Below are positions 46,602 through 55,870 of a DNA stretch of 64,000 bases, in pieces. The number at the start of each line of letters is the position of its first letter. Position 1 is the first letter of the stretch. Origin of the DNA: Candidatus Hydrogenedens sp. Its GTDB lineage: Bacteria; Hydrogenedentota; Hydrogenedentia; Hydrogenedentales; JAEUWI01. The notes beneath the pieces are model-generated. The model saw only the letters and a list, made by a program, of their open reading frames with translations, was not told where the DNA came from and did not search any database. Made by a program: the position numbers and the translations under genes. The stretch covers positions 45,635-109,634 of the forward strand of contig WGMK01000011.1 in NCBI GenBank assembly GCA_016125095.1. Direction: 5' to 3'.

Positions 46602-48923
46602 ATGACCCGTATCGTATCGATGCTGTTCCCCTTGGTGTTGTTGGTTGGCAACGTTGCTCGAGCCGCGGAGTTGCGTGTGCCGGGCGATTTTCCGGATGTG
46701 GTCCAGGCGGTGTCGGCCTCGATCGAGGGCGACACTATCGTCATTGGCGACGGGGAATACGTTGGTGTTCTCCGAATTCCGCATAGCCTGATCATTCGCG
46801 GCGCCGGAAGCGGCCGCACGGCACTTACCATCGACGGAGCGCTTGCGGAGGTGTTGATTGCGGAGGGGATTTCTGATCTCGATGTGTCGGGAGTAACCTT
46901 CCGCCATACGGGAAAGCCGGGCGATGAACTGGTCGAAATGGTCACAATCTCCGGCGGGTCCGCACGCTTCGCGGATTGTGTATTCGAGAACGGCTGGGGT
47001 AGCACCTTGAACGTCAATGGCGGCGCACAGGTCGTCGCAGAGCGCTGCGTCATGCGGGACTGCAAGGGCTACGGCGGCTTCGTAGAGGATGAGAATTCGA
47101 AGCTTCAGCTTATAGATTGCGCAATGCTCGCGAATCGATCGGGCGCAGGCGTGGGCGATGGCGCGGAGCTGACGATGGAGCGGGTAAAGATTTCGGGCAG
47201 CACGGACAACGGTTTGTTTCTCTACCGCATCGGCGCGCGGCTAACCGCCATCGACAGCGAGATTAGCGGGAGCGGCTACAACGGACTCCTGGTTTGGGAG
47301 CCGGCTCAATTGACCCTGCGCGGCTGTACGTTGGCGGACAACGCCCAGGCCGGCTGCGTCCTCTTCGGCGGCCCTGAAGCCCGTATCGAGGGCTGCACGA
47401 TCTCCGAAAACAAGGGACCTGGGCTGACGGTCGACACGGCGGGCACGCAAGTGTTCATGAAGGACACACACTGCGACGACAACGCCATGCAAGGCGCGAC
47501 GATCCAGACCGGGGCGATGCTGCAGGCGGAAGGCTGCACTTTCAGTAACAATGGGGGCGCGGGGTTGCTCGGCAACCACTGGGACACGACGCTCGAACTG
47601 ATGCGATGCGCATTCACAAAGAACAAGGGCGACGGTGCGCGCATCGCCTTGCGCGCCGAGGCGGTCTTCGCCGATACCCGCTTCGAAGAGAATGGCGCGA
47701 ACGGATTGTACTGGCGAGATGCATTGACCAAGGTCGACGAAGCAGGCAGCGTCTTCGCGGGGAATGCGAGCGAAGGCGTGACACACGAAGATGGTTACCG
47801 CGAGGACGTCAGCCTTCAGGTCGTCCCGGCCGATATTGGCTTCCTCTTCGTCTCCCGGAACTTTGAACGGCTCGAGCTGCTGGCGGAGCGCATTCGGCGC
47901 GAAAAACTGGTGAATCCGGATGGCAACGCCGTGCTTGCTCACTTCTATGATGCCATCGAGACCGGCTATTGGGAAACGAAGCCCGATGATGACGATGAAT
48001 GGGGAGAGCTACACCAGGCGTACCGGGACGCGTATCCCGAGTCTCCGACCCCGCTCATCGCTTCTGCCAAGGCGGCCATAGAGCATGCGTGGCGTGTCCG
48101 TGGCGGCGGATTCGCGAGCGAGGTAACACAGGAACAGTTTGAGGGATTCGAGCGTCTCCTCGGTAAGGCGGAGGAGTTTCTCCAGCAATGCGAATCGCTG
48201 GACGCCAATGATCCGGAATTGTACGCCGCCTGGATGACCGTCGGCATGGGACTCGACTATACCCCGGAAGAGATGATGGAACTCCTCGCGAAAGGTCAGG
48301 CTATCGACCCCGCCTATGGTCAGCTCTATTGGAAGCTGGCATACGCGTTCACCCCGCGCTGGGGCGGTGGAATTCGATTGATAGAATCGGTGGCGGACAG
48401 CGCATTGGCGGCCTTGGACGAGGAAACCGGCGCACGGACGTACGGGTGTATCGCAGGCTACATGGTCGGGAGAATTCACGCCTGGCATTTTCAGCAGGGC
48501 GATTTTCTCGATTGGGAAATCATCGATCGCGGGCTGACGGCGCAGGCCGCGCTATTTCCCGAGAACAACCGATTTCCGAATCAACAGGCCTGGCTCGCCT
48601 GCATGTATGGGCAGCAGGAACGCGCGGTCGAATTGTTCCACACGCTTGAGAACGACTGGAACGAGGGCGTCTGGGGAGACCATGCCACCTTCCGCGCCTG
48701 GCGGAACTGGGCCCGGGGCAAGGACGACATGCCGGAATTACCCGCGCGCGGCGACGTGGACGACGAGGTCTACCAGCAATACGTCGCCGAAGAGCAGTAC
48801 GCGTTCCTTCTAAAGATCGGCGTGGCTATCGGTGGAGCGATTCTCGTCGCGGCCATTTTCACCGGGTTCGTATTGATGATTCTCCGCTGGCAGGACAAAC
48901 AAAGCAAGAACGCCGTAAGCTAG
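46602..48923 (+). CDS. Membrane-anchored right-handed beta-helix protein with DUF4034-like domain (copy 2)
   Basis: A 773-residue paralogue of the preceding protein with the same order: signal peptide (MTRIVSMLFPLVLLVGNVARA), beta-helix with repeats such as 'LRGCTLADNAQAGCVLF' and 'IEGCTISENKGPGLTV', the helical domain with RGGGFASEVTQEQFEGF, and a C-terminal membrane helix ending LRWQDKQSKNAVS. ATG 46602 is chosen since AAGGA lies seven bases upstream and it begins the signal; a longer frame starts at 46554. Third-position GC looks lower than in copy 1, suggesting different ages or origins. It meets the exonuclease gene tail to tail. Confidence 0.85.
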   Translation: MTRIVSMLFPLVLLVGNVARAAELRVPGDFPDVVQAVSASIEGDTIVIGDGEYVGVLRIPHSLIIRGAGSGRTALTIDGALAEVLIAEGISDLDVSGVTFRHTGKPGDELVEMVTISGGSARFADCVFENGWGSTLNVNGGAQVVAERCVMRDCKGYGGFVEDENSKLQLIDCAMLANRSGAGVGDGAELTMERVKISGSTDNGLFLYRIGARLTAIDSEISGSGYNGLLVWEPAQLTLRGCTLADNAQAGCVLFGGPEARIEGCTISENKGPGLTVDTAGTQVFMKDTHCDDNAMQGATIQTGAMLQAEGCTFSNNGGAGLLGNHWDTTLELMRCAFTKNKGDGARIALRAEAVFADTRFEENGANGLYWRDALTKVDEAGSVFAGNASEGVTHEDGYREDVSLQVVPADIGFLFVSRNFERLELLAERIRREKLVNPDGNAVLAHFYDAIETGYWETKPDDDDEWGELHQAYRDAYPESPTPLIASAKAAIEHAWRVRGGGFASEVTQEQFEGFERLLGKAEEFLQQCESLDANDPELYAAWMTVGMGLDYTPEEMMELLAKGQAIDPAYGQLYWKLAYAFTPRWGGGIRLIESVADSALAALDEETGARTYGCIAGYMVGRIHAWHFQQGDFLDWEIIDRGLTAQAALFPENNRFPNQQAWLACMYGQQERAVELFHTLENDWNEGVWGDHATFRAWRNWARGKDDMPELPARGDVDDEVYQQYVAEEQYAFLLKIGVAIGGAILVAAIFTGFVLMILRWQDKQSKNAVS

Positions 48924-48925
48924 AC

Positions 48926-49522
48926 CTAGACCGTCGGCGAGTCGAAGGCGGTCTTGGGGGTGGGCAGGCGCGCGGAGGCGAGTCGCTTCAGCACGGCGGC
49001 GGCGGGATCGCGTTCGGCGCGGAGGAGGGTGGTAGTCAGCGCACGCACGCCATCGGCGTCGGCCAGTGCTCGGTGCAGCCCTTCGCATTGGTGTCCCACG
49101 TGGCGCAGCAGCGTGCCGAGCTTGTGGTCGGGCACCGGCCAGCCCTGGGCGCGCGCCCAGGGGAGCGTGTCGATGACCGGCATGCTCGGGGCGAATTCGC
49201 CGGCCTGCAGGAAGCACGCGTTCAGGAAGCGCACGTCGAAGTCGGCGTTGTGCGCAAGATAGACGACGCCCGACCCGGCCCAGCCGAGAAAGGCGCGGAC
49301 TGCGTCAATCGGCGACGGGGCCCCGTGCAGCATGGCATCCTCGATGCCGGTCAGTTCACGGATGCGCGAGCTGAGCGGCGCGCCGGGATTGGCGAAGGTC
49401 TGCCATTGCTCGTGCACCTGGCCATCGAGTCCGAATCGCACGGCGCCAATCTCGATGAGGCTGTCGCCGCGCGGATTGAACCCGGTGGTCTCGGTATCGA
49501 AAGCGATGAGCGACGCGATCAT
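48926..49522 (-). CDS. DnaQ-like 3'-5' exonuclease (DEDDh family)
   Basis: A 198-residue exonuclease. The three motifs are complete: DTETTG near residue 9 (two acidic residues), NADFD near 93, and HRALADADG near 149 with the His-x-x-x-x-Asp of the DEDDh subtype. Such enzymes remove nucleotides from 3' ends as proofreading subunits or stand-alone RNases/DNases; as a separate short protein without polymerase parts it could serve as the epsilon-type subunit or as an independent nuclease. It overlaps the upstream phosphoesterase stop by four bases, so the two are coupled. Confidence 0.92.
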   Translation of the reverse strand: MIASLIAFDTETTGFNPRGDSLIEIGAVRFGLDGQVHEQWQTFANPGAPLSSRIRELTGIEDAMLHGAPSPIDAVRAFLGWAGSGVVYLAHNADFDVRFLNACFLQAGEFAPSMPVIDTLPWARAQGWPVPDHKLGTLLRHVGHQCEGLHRALADADGVRALTTTLLRAERDPAAAVLKRLASARLPTPKTAFDSPTV

Positions 49523-50724
49523 TCAGCCGCCCCCAGGGTCACCTCGTCGAACACCTCGCCGGAGCGCTCGATGGCCTGAGCGTGGACCTTGCCCGCGTTC
49601 ACCTCGACCAGCCAGAAGTGGCTCGTGCCGGATGCCTTCTCGATGTACCACGCGTCCGCGTTGTCCGAGCTGCGCACCGGCACGCCCATCGAACCGTCGC
49701 CCAGGTACAACACACCCTCCGGGTCGACTTCGCCGCCGGTGATCCGCTTGGTGCGCTTGAAGGAGTGATCGTGGTGCTCGAAACCGATGTCGAGGTGGTG
49801 CTTGTCGAAGAGCGGCCCCCAATGCTCGCGGCCCGCCTCGGAGCGGGGATCGTCGTAGTCGCGGTGCGAAGGATACAGCGGCACGTGGTACACGGCGAAC
49901 TGATTGGGCACGTCCTGGTGCGCCGCCATCTGCTCGTCGAGCCACGCGACCTGGGATTCATGCGTCTGCGTGTGCGAGCTGTCGAGGAAATAGAACACGG
50001 TGTCCTCGCCGGCGGTGCGCACGAAGTTCGTCGTGTCCGCCTGATTGATCATCCCCATGAAAAACGGCGCGGTAACCGGCGCCGGTCCTTCCTTATCGTT
50101 CACCTCGTGGTTGCCGATGGCATACATGATGGGCACCAGGTAGCCCTTCGGCGTCACGAAGCGGTTCCGGTAATTGAAGAGGTACAAATCCCACTGCCAG
50201 AGGTTGCGCGTATCGCCGTTGGCGTAGGCAATGTCGCCACCAATGACCGCGAAATCGGGCTCGTGGCTGGCGGCCTGGGTGAGCAATCGCCGCGATCCGG
50301 GCGTAAAGGCCTGGTCGCCGCCCTCGATAAAACGCACCGGCCCCTCGGCAGGCACGGTATGGAACTTGTGTTCGCGGGAATAGCCGCCCTCCTCGGTACC
50401 CGCGACGAAGTAGTACGTGCCGCCGGGCTCAAGCCCCTCGAGTTCGGCCGTGTAGAACCAGCGGTCGTCCAGCCCCGGAATCTGCCGCGCCGCAGCTTCG
50501 GCCGTATGGGCGTAGCCGCCCGGCTCGCCATCGTGGGAAACAATGTCATAGCGCACAAACCCAGGTGCGTCCACGCGGCTTTGGAAATCAACCGCCATGG
50601 TGGTCGAGGTATCGCCGCGCCAAGTCAGCAGCACATTCTCCTGGGTCGAGCATCCGGCGAGGGCAAGCACCCCGACGACCAGGAGGGCTGCATGGAAGGG
50701 AAGCCGTTGGGCACGTTGAAACAT
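49519..50724 (-). CDS. Purple-acid-phosphatase-like metallophosphoesterase lipoprotein
   Basis: A 401-residue protein with a lipoprotein signal (LLVVGVLALAGC). A fibronectin-like N-terminal domain (about 30-120) is followed by the metallophosphoesterase domain: GGDQAF, GGDIAYANGD, AIGNHE, a HVPLYPSH segment and EHHDHSFKR, in the order seen in purple acid phosphatases. The order and spacing fit an extracytoplasmic phosphatase that releases phosphate from organic esters. ATG 50724 has GGAG seven bases upstream. It is the first gene of a two-gene run with the exonuclease. Confidence 0.9.
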   Translation of the reverse strand: MFQRAQRLPFHAALLVVGVLALAGCSTQENVLLTWRGDTSTTMAVDFQSRVDAPGFVRYDIVSHDGEPGGYAHTAEAAARQIPGLDDRWFYTAELEGLEPGGTYYFVAGTEEGGYSREHKFHTVPAEGPVRFIEGGDQAFTPGSRRLLTQAASHEPDFAVIGGDIAYANGDTRNLWQWDLYLFNYRNRFVTPKGYLVPIMYAIGNHEVNDKEGPAPVTAPFFMGMINQADTTNFVRTAGEDTVFYFLDSSHTQTHESQVAWLDEQMAAHQDVPNQFAVYHVPLYPSHRDYDDPRSEAGREHWGPLFDKHHLDIGFEHHDHSFKRTKRITGGEVDPEGVLYLGDGSMGVPVRSSDNADAWYIEKASGTSHFWLVEVNAGKVHAQAIERSGEVFDEVTLGAAE

Positions 50725-50894
50725 GGGGGTACTCCTTGGGTTGCCGGGTCCTATGGTAGCGGGCGTCTCCCGATTGCGGCAAGCGCCGGGCTGGCGCGGC
50801 AGCGCGTGCTTCCGGCATACTGGAGGCCATCTCCGTTCATCGGAACGATGTCACGCGCCGCCTGTCCAACTGTATTCTTGGAAGCGCTTTTCCC

Positions 50895-51521
50895 ATGCAA
50901 CTCCGACTAGACACCCATATGCACACCCGCCGCCACTCGCCCGACAGCGATCTGGACGAGCGTCAGCTGGTGACCCAGGCGCTACGCAGGGGACTGAACG
51001 GCGTGGTCATTACCGAGCATCATTTTCAATGGCCGGAAGAAGAACTGGCCGAGCTGCGGCGTGAACTCGTGGCGCCGCCCGGCTTCGTGCTGCTGTCGGG
51101 GTTCGAGTACTCGTCCCGCAAGGGCGACATCCTGGTGTATGGCCTGTCGCATGAGTGGGCGCAGAAGTATCCGCCGGCGCGCGAGCCCGAGGAGATGCTG
51201 CGCATTTACCAGGAGGCGGGTGCCGTATGCATCGCCGCACACCCCACGCGCGAGCGCATCCCTTTCGACGACCGCATCCTCGACATGCCCTTCGAGGGCA
51301 TCGAGGTGGAAAGCTGCAACATGGCCGCGCACGAGCAGCGGCTGGCGCGTAAGCTGGCGCAAGGCCTGCAGTTACCCATGACCGGCAGCAGCGACGCGCA
51401 CCGGATCGAGGATCTGGGCGCCTACGCCACCGCGTTTGAAGGCCCAATCGAGACTATGGCAGACTTCGTGGATTGCGTACGGCGCGGCGCATTCGCCCCG
51501 GCCGATCGCAACCTTTCGTGA
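50895..51521 (+). CDS. PHP-domain metal-dependent phosphoesterase
   Basis: A 208-residue protein. The PHP metal motifs are HMH (8-10), TEHH (about 40-43), AAHPTRE and SSDAHR. PHP proteins act as phosphatases or exonucleases using three metal ions; the short stand-alone type here resembles the YciV/RNase AM-like or histidinol-phosphatase-like relatives, but the substrate is unclear. It starts 170 bases from the divergent phosphoesterase gene and is followed after seven bases by lepB, so the two are one transcript. Confidence 0.88.
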   Translation: MQLRLDTHMHTRRHSPDSDLDERQLVTQALRRGLNGVVITEHHFQWPEEELAELRRELVAPPGFVLLSGFEYSSRKGDILVYGLSHEWAQKYPPAREPEEMLRIYQEAGAVCIAAHPTRERIPFDDRILDMPFEGIEVESCNMAAHEQRLARKLAQGLQLPMTGSSDAHRIEDLGAYATAFEGPIETMADFVDCVRRGAFAPADRNLS

Positions 51522-51528
51522 GGCGCCC

Positions 51529-52206
51529 ATGAGTGAAGTGTTGCCGCCAGAAGAACCCGGACACGCCGCCGAATCCGGCACGCGCCACGAGGTTCGCCAT
51601 GAAATCGTCGAGCTGTTCAAGCTCGTCGCGCTGTTCCTCGTCATCTTCATCGGCCTGAAGTCCTTCGTACTGGCGGGCTATGAAGTGCAGGGCCCCTCGA
51701 TGTACCCGACGCTGGAAGACCGCGAGCGGATCCTCGTGTGGAAGCTGCCGCACGAATTGCACAAGCTGCCCCTGTTCGGCTGGGTGCAGCCCTTCGAGCG
51801 AAGCGACATCATCGTGTTCAACAGCACGGTCGAGCCGAACAAGCGCTATGTGAAGCGGATTGTGGCCATGGGACCGGCGGCCGAACGCGATGATACCGTC
51901 GCGGCAGGCACCGTGGAACCCGAGGATGAGTCGCATCCGGTCAAGGTTACCTACGAGGAAGGCCGCATCTTCGTGGACGATACGCAGATCAATGAACCGT
52001 ATCTGCAGGACGAAGAGCGCACGTCCTACGAGAAGCGCGAGCCGATCATGCTGGGTCCCGGGCAGTATTACGTGCTGGGCGACCACCGTAGCGTAAGCAA
52101 GGACAGTCGCAGCTTCGGGGCCATCGACGACTCTCAGATCATCGGCGAGGCGGTGTTCCGGTTCTGGCCGCCGAGCCGATTCGGGCTTATCCGCGACGTC
52201 CGCTAA
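51529..52206 (+). CDS. lepB: Signal peptidase I
   Basis: A 225-residue type I signal peptidase. One membrane anchor (about 27-45) precedes the catalytic domain, with Ser57 in GPSMYPTL and Lys109 in RYVKRIVAM as the Ser/Lys dyad, and the C-terminal GDHRSVSKDSR box. It cleaves signal peptides on the outer face of the inner membrane. An insertion rich in Glu and Asp (about 120-135) follows the Lys motif. ATG 51529 is chosen because it gives the normal N-terminus; a longer open frame from 51436 overlaps the PHP gene. It ends one base before the convergent activator gene. Confidence 0.95.
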   Translation: MSEVLPPEEPGHAAESGTRHEVRHEIVELFKLVALFLVIFIGLKSFVLAGYEVQGPSMYPTLEDRERILVWKLPHELHKLPLFGWVQPFERSDIIVFNSTVEPNKRYVKRIVAMGPAAERDDTVAAGTVEPEDESHPVKVTYEEGRIFVDDTQINEPYLQDEERTSYEKREPIMLGPGQYYVLGDHRSVSKDSRSFGAIDDSQIIGEAVFRFWPPSRFGLIRDVR

Positions 52207-54057
52207 TCAGCCCGCGGAAATGCCGTATTCGCCCAGCTTGCGGTAGAGCGTGCTGCGGCCGATGCCCAGCAGCCCCGCCGCCGCTTTGATGTTGCCCTCG
52301 CACCGCTCGATGGCCGCGATGATGTGGCGCCGCTCGAGTTCGGCCAGCGTGGGAAACGGCCCCTCTTCCGGCTCTTCCTGATCCACCGGCGCGCGCGCCA
52401 CGGTGAACAGATCGCCTGGGGTCACGCGCTCTCCCTTCGCCACCACCACCGCCCGCTCGATCACATTGCGTAACTCGCGGATGTTGCCGGTCCACGGATG
52501 CTCTTGCAGCATCAGCAGCGCCTCGGGCGCCAGTTCGGATACCTGCGCCTTGAGCCGCTGGCGGGCCTTGTTCAGGAAGTGGCGGGCCAGATCGGGGATG
52601 TCGTCGCGGCGCTCGCGCAACGGCGGCAGGTGCAGTTCGAAGGCGTTGAGCCGGTGCAGGAGATCGCGCCGGAAATGCGTGCCCTCGTCGCGGCCGCCCA
52701 GGTCGCGGTTGGTGGCGGAAAGCACCCGCACGTCGACCTGCAGGTCTGTCTTGCCGCCCAGCCTTCGGAACGCGCCCGTTTCGATAGCACGCAGCAAACG
52801 CGCCTGGTTCTGCGGGCTCAGGTCCCCCACTTCATCCAGGAAAAGCGTGCCGCCGTTGGCCTCTTCCAGCAGACCGATTTTGCGTCCCGTCGCGCCGGTA
52901 AACGCGCCGGCCTCGTGCCCGAATACTTCGCTCTCGAAGAGCTCATCGGGGATGGCCGCGCAGTTCACAATCACCAGCGGCTTTTCCGCACGCGGCGACA
53001 GGTCGTGTATGAGCCGCGCCACCAATTCTTTACCGGTGCCGGTCTCGCCCAAGATAAGCACGCTGAGGTCGGAGCGGGCGCAATCGCGTGCTATCTGGCG
53101 TACGCGGTTGATCGCCTCGCTCGTGCCGATAATCGGGCCGTGGTAGGCGACACCGGAAACAAGGCGTTCGTTCTCGAACTCCAGCCGCTCCAGCTTCTCC
53201 AGCGCCTTCAAGTTGGGCGAGGCGCAATGGGCGATACCGATCAGCAATTCGAGGTCGTCTTCGTCGTAAGCGCGCTTGGGCGACAGCGCCCGCACCAGCA
53301 GCACGCCCAAGGTCTCGTTGGCGTAAATTAGCGGAGCCACGAGCGTGCACTCGAGCACGCGATGATCGCCCTGGGTGACGAGTTCGGGCAGCATGCCCGC
53401 CGTTTGTTCTGCGATCGCATGATCCACCAGCGATTCCACGCTGGGCTTCTCCGATAGCAGCGCGTTGCCGGTATCGGGAATCACGCGGCGCGCCTGATCT
53501 TTGCCCCGGGGCGACAAGATGACTAGCGCTTCGGTCGGATTGAGGTGATGTGCGACGCGCTCCAGCAGGTTTTCGATGAGGTTGTCGAACGAAACCGCGG
53601 CACCCAGCGCGCGCCCCGTGTGGAAGAGCTCGGCCAGGTCCTTCGCGGTGCGCGGCTTGCCATGCTTGAACAGGCTGCTCTCGTCGCGCTCGAGGAATTG
53701 GGCCTGCCCGAACTTCATCGATCCGGTGGGCGAATGCGATGCGGCACTCTGGGCGAGCTCCCACGAACTGCCCACCTTGGACACGATGAACACGGCATTG
53801 CCGACGCTCAACTCGTCGCCGGGCTCGAGCTTCGCCTCTTCCACCGAATCGCCATTAACAAAGGTCGCGTTGCTGCTGCCGAGATCGCGCACGCGGGCCG
53901 TGCCGTTGTCGACGATGATCTCGCAGTGCTTGCGCGATACCAGGGGATCCTTGATGGTGATATCGCACTTGCTCTCGCGGCCCAGCACGATGGGCCCGCC
54001 CACGAGCGGCCACGCCTGCCCCTTCGTCGGGCCGGTCTTCGAAGTGAGTTGCAGCAC
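52207..54057 (-). CDS. Sigma-54-dependent activator with FHA and GAF domains
   Basis: A 616-residue bacterial enhancer-binding protein. Order: FHA phospho-Thr-binding domain (about 5-95; GRE, SRKH and the SSNATFVNG turn), GAF-like sensor (about 140-290), AAA+ domain with Walker A GETGTGKE (337-344), the sigma-54-contacting GAFTGAT loop (384-390), Walker B LFLDEV, and a Fis-type helix-turn-helix (about 575-612). There is no receiver domain, so input is through FHA (a Ser/Thr-phosphorylated partner) and GAF ligands. It starts at GTG 54057 with GGAGGT upstream, 24 bases after glpD. Its target promoters may include 55845. Confidence 0.95.
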   Translation of the reverse strand: MLQLTSKTGPTKGQAWPLVGGPIVLGRESKCDITIKDPLVSRKHCEIIVDNGTARVRDLGSSNATFVNGDSVEEAKLEPGDELSVGNAVFIVSKVGSSWELAQSAASHSPTGSMKFGQAQFLERDESSLFKHGKPRTAKDLAELFHTGRALGAAVSFDNLIENLLERVAHHLNPTEALVILSPRGKDQARRVIPDTGNALLSEKPSVESLVDHAIAEQTAGMLPELVTQGDHRVLECTLVAPLIYANETLGVLLVRALSPKRAYDEDDLELLIGIAHCASPNLKALEKLERLEFENERLVSGVAYHGPIIGTSEAINRVRQIARDCARSDLSVLILGETGTGKELVARLIHDLSPRAEKPLVIVNCAAIPDELFESEVFGHEAGAFTGATGRKIGLLEEANGGTLFLDEVGDLSPQNQARLLRAIETGAFRRLGGKTDLQVDVRVLSATNRDLGGRDEGTHFRRDLLHRLNAFELHLPPLRERRDDIPDLARHFLNKARQRLKAQVSELAPEALLMLQEHPWTGNIRELRNVIERAVVVAKGERVTPGDLFTVARAPVDQEEPEEGPFPTLAELERRHIIAAIERCEGNIKAAAGLLGIGRSTLYRKLGEYGISAG

Positions 54058-54081
54058 GTCGTGTCTACCTCCGCATGCGGC

Positions 54082-55647
54082 CTAGGCCGCCCCCAGCACA
54101 TAACCACGGGCCATGCTGCAGAAGGCCTCGGCCTGCTGCTGCTGCCACTCTGCGTCGTTGCCCAGCGCCTCGCCCAGCAGACGCGCCACCTCGGGCGCCG
54201 CCTCGATGCTGGCGCGCGCATCGAGCAACAGCGAGCGCGTGCGCCGGGCCAGAAAATCGTCGACCGTTCGCGCCATCTCGTGGCGCGCCGCCCATACGAC
54301 TTCGCCCCGCTTGCAGGCCAGCCGCGGATGCAGCTGCTCGGCATGGCCGGCATCCTGCGCCAGGAAATCCTTGAGCCGGGGCGCGTCGGAACCATAAGTC
54401 GCCAGCCCCCCGAAGGCGGCGGCGTTCTGGTGGTAGCCATGCAGCCGGAGACCGCGCGTGACGCACTCCCGCTCCGGCAGCCGGCCAATGGCCATCGCAT
54501 GGTCCACGGTGTCCTCCGCCATCTTGCGGTAGGTCGTCCATTTGCCCCCGGTGATGGTGACCAGCCCGCTGCGGGAAATGCTGATGGTGTGGTCGCGCGA
54601 AATGGTCGCCGTGTTCTCGTCGTCGCCGCTACCGACCAGCGGACGCAGCCCGGCGAAAACGCTCAGCACGTCGCTCGGCACCGGATCCTTCGACAAGTAG
54701 CGCGCTGCATGCGCGAGCAGAAACTCGACTTCCTCGTCCAGCGGACGCGGTTCGAGGCTCTCTTCCTCCACCGGGGTATCGGTTGTACCGACCACCGTGC
54801 GGCCGTGCCAGGGTATGGCGAAGAGCACGCGGCCGTCGTCGGTATGCGGCACCATGATGGCGGTATTTCCCGGCAGGAAATCGCTCGGCAGCACGAGGTG
54901 AATGCCCTGGCTGGGGCGCACCATGCGCTTCGCGTCGGGATCGTCCATGTGACGGACCGAGTCGGTAAAGACGCCCGTAGCATTCACCACGACTTTGGCC
55001 TGCAGTTCAAAGGTCTCGCCGGACTCTGCGTCCGCCGCCTGCACGCCGCAGACTTCTCCGCCCGCCTTCAGCAGTCCGGTGACGCGCGCGTAGTTCAAAA
55101 GGGTGGCGCCCTGGTCGGCCGCCGTCTGCGCCATATTCACCGCCAGCCGCGCATCGTCGAACTGGCCATCGTAATAAATGACGCCGCCGCGCAGGCCCTG
55201 CTGTTCGATGGTGGGAATCAAATCTATGGTCTTGGCCTTGCTGAGATTGCGCGAGGGCCCGAAGCCGTGCTTGCCCGCGAGGGCATCGTACAGACGCAGG
55301 CCGACGCCATAGAACGGCGCCTCCCACCAATCGTAATTGGGGACCACGAAGGGCAGGTCGTGCACCAGGTGCGGGGCGTTGTCTCGAAGAATGCCGCGTT
55401 CGCGGAGCGCCTCGAGCACGAGCGAGACGTTGCCCTGCTGCAGATAACGCACACCGCCGTGCACCAGCTTCGTGCTACGGCTCGAGGTGCCCTTCGCGAA
55501 GTCGCTCTGTTCCAGCAGCAGCGTGGCATAGCCCCGCGATGCGGCGTCGATGGCCACACCGAGACCGGTCGCTCCGCCGCCCACGACGATGACGTCCCAG
55601 GGCGACGGGTTGGCGCGCAGCCGCCCCAGCATTTCTCCGCGGTCCAT
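54082..55647 (-). CDS. glpD: Glycerol-3-phosphate dehydrogenase (FAD-dependent)
   Basis: A 521-residue flavoenzyme. The FAD-binding VIVVGGGATGLGVAIDAASRGY begins at about residue 19; the SSRSTKLVHGGVRYL motif and the C-terminal GGKWTTYRKMAED segment are typical of GlpD/GlpA. It oxidises glycerol-3-phosphate to dihydroxyacetone phosphate at the inner membrane. ATG 55647 has GGAGGG upstream. The sigma-54 activator follows after 24 bases. An adapter-like sequence lies 16-35 bases upstream of its start, so its promoter region deserves a check. Confidence 0.95.
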   Translation of the reverse strand: MDRGEMLGRLRANPSPWDVIVVGGGATGLGVAIDAASRGYATLLLEQSDFAKGTSSRSTKLVHGGVRYLQQGNVSLVLEALRERGILRDNAPHLVHDLPFVVPNYDWWEAPFYGVGLRLYDALAGKHGFGPSRNLSKAKTIDLIPTIEQQGLRGGVIYYDGQFDDARLAVNMAQTAADQGATLLNYARVTGLLKAGGEVCGVQAADAESGETFELQAKVVVNATGVFTDSVRHMDDPDAKRMVRPSQGIHLVLPSDFLPGNTAIMVPHTDDGRVLFAIPWHGRTVVGTTDTPVEEESLEPRPLDEEVEFLLAHAARYLSKDPVPSDVLSVFAGLRPLVGSGDDENTATISRDHTISISRSGLVTITGGKWTTYRKMAEDTVDHAMAIGRLPERECVTRGLRLHGYHQNAAAFGGLATYGSDAPRLKDFLAQDAGHAEQLHPRLACKRGEVVWAARHEMARTVDDFLARRTRSLLLDARASIEAAPEVARLLGEALGNDAEWQQQQAEAFCSMARGYVLGAA

Positions 55648-55662
55648 GCATCCCTCCGCGCT

Positions 55663-55682
55663 CTACAGCGCTCTTCCGATCT
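55663..55682. other. Stretch resembling an Illumina adapter end
   Basis: Bases 55669-55682 (CGCTCTTCCGATCT) match the 3' end of the common Illumina sequencing adapter over 14 bases. The preceding CTACA also matches the adapter, separated by one base where the adapter has three. It could be an assembly artefact at a chimeric join, or chance. Confidence 0.45.
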
Positions 55683-55844
55683 CCCAAAACGCAGCCCGTG
55701 TGTCAGATTGAGACGCGATCGTGTCACATTCCGGGAATCGTTTGCCGTGTGTCCCTTACTCACCCGACGTTAACACTTTACCACGTTTCCGGCAAAAAGA
55801 GTAGTGGCAAGGGGTTAGAGAAATTCCATAAAAATCGGATGTGA

Positions 55845-55859
55845 CGGCACGACACTTGC
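55845..55859 (+). promoter_or_regulatory. Sigma-54-type promoter (-24/-12)
   Basis: The sequence CGGCACGACACTTGC has GG and GC at the exact 12-base spacing of the TGGCAC-N5-TTGC consensus, with one mismatch (the first T). Transcription would start near 55871, rightward, into a gap without a gene. An AT-rich stretch lies just upstream. A match this good is expected by chance about once in a window this size, so it is a candidate only. Confidence 0.45.
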
Positions 55860-55870
55860 GACGGTAGATC

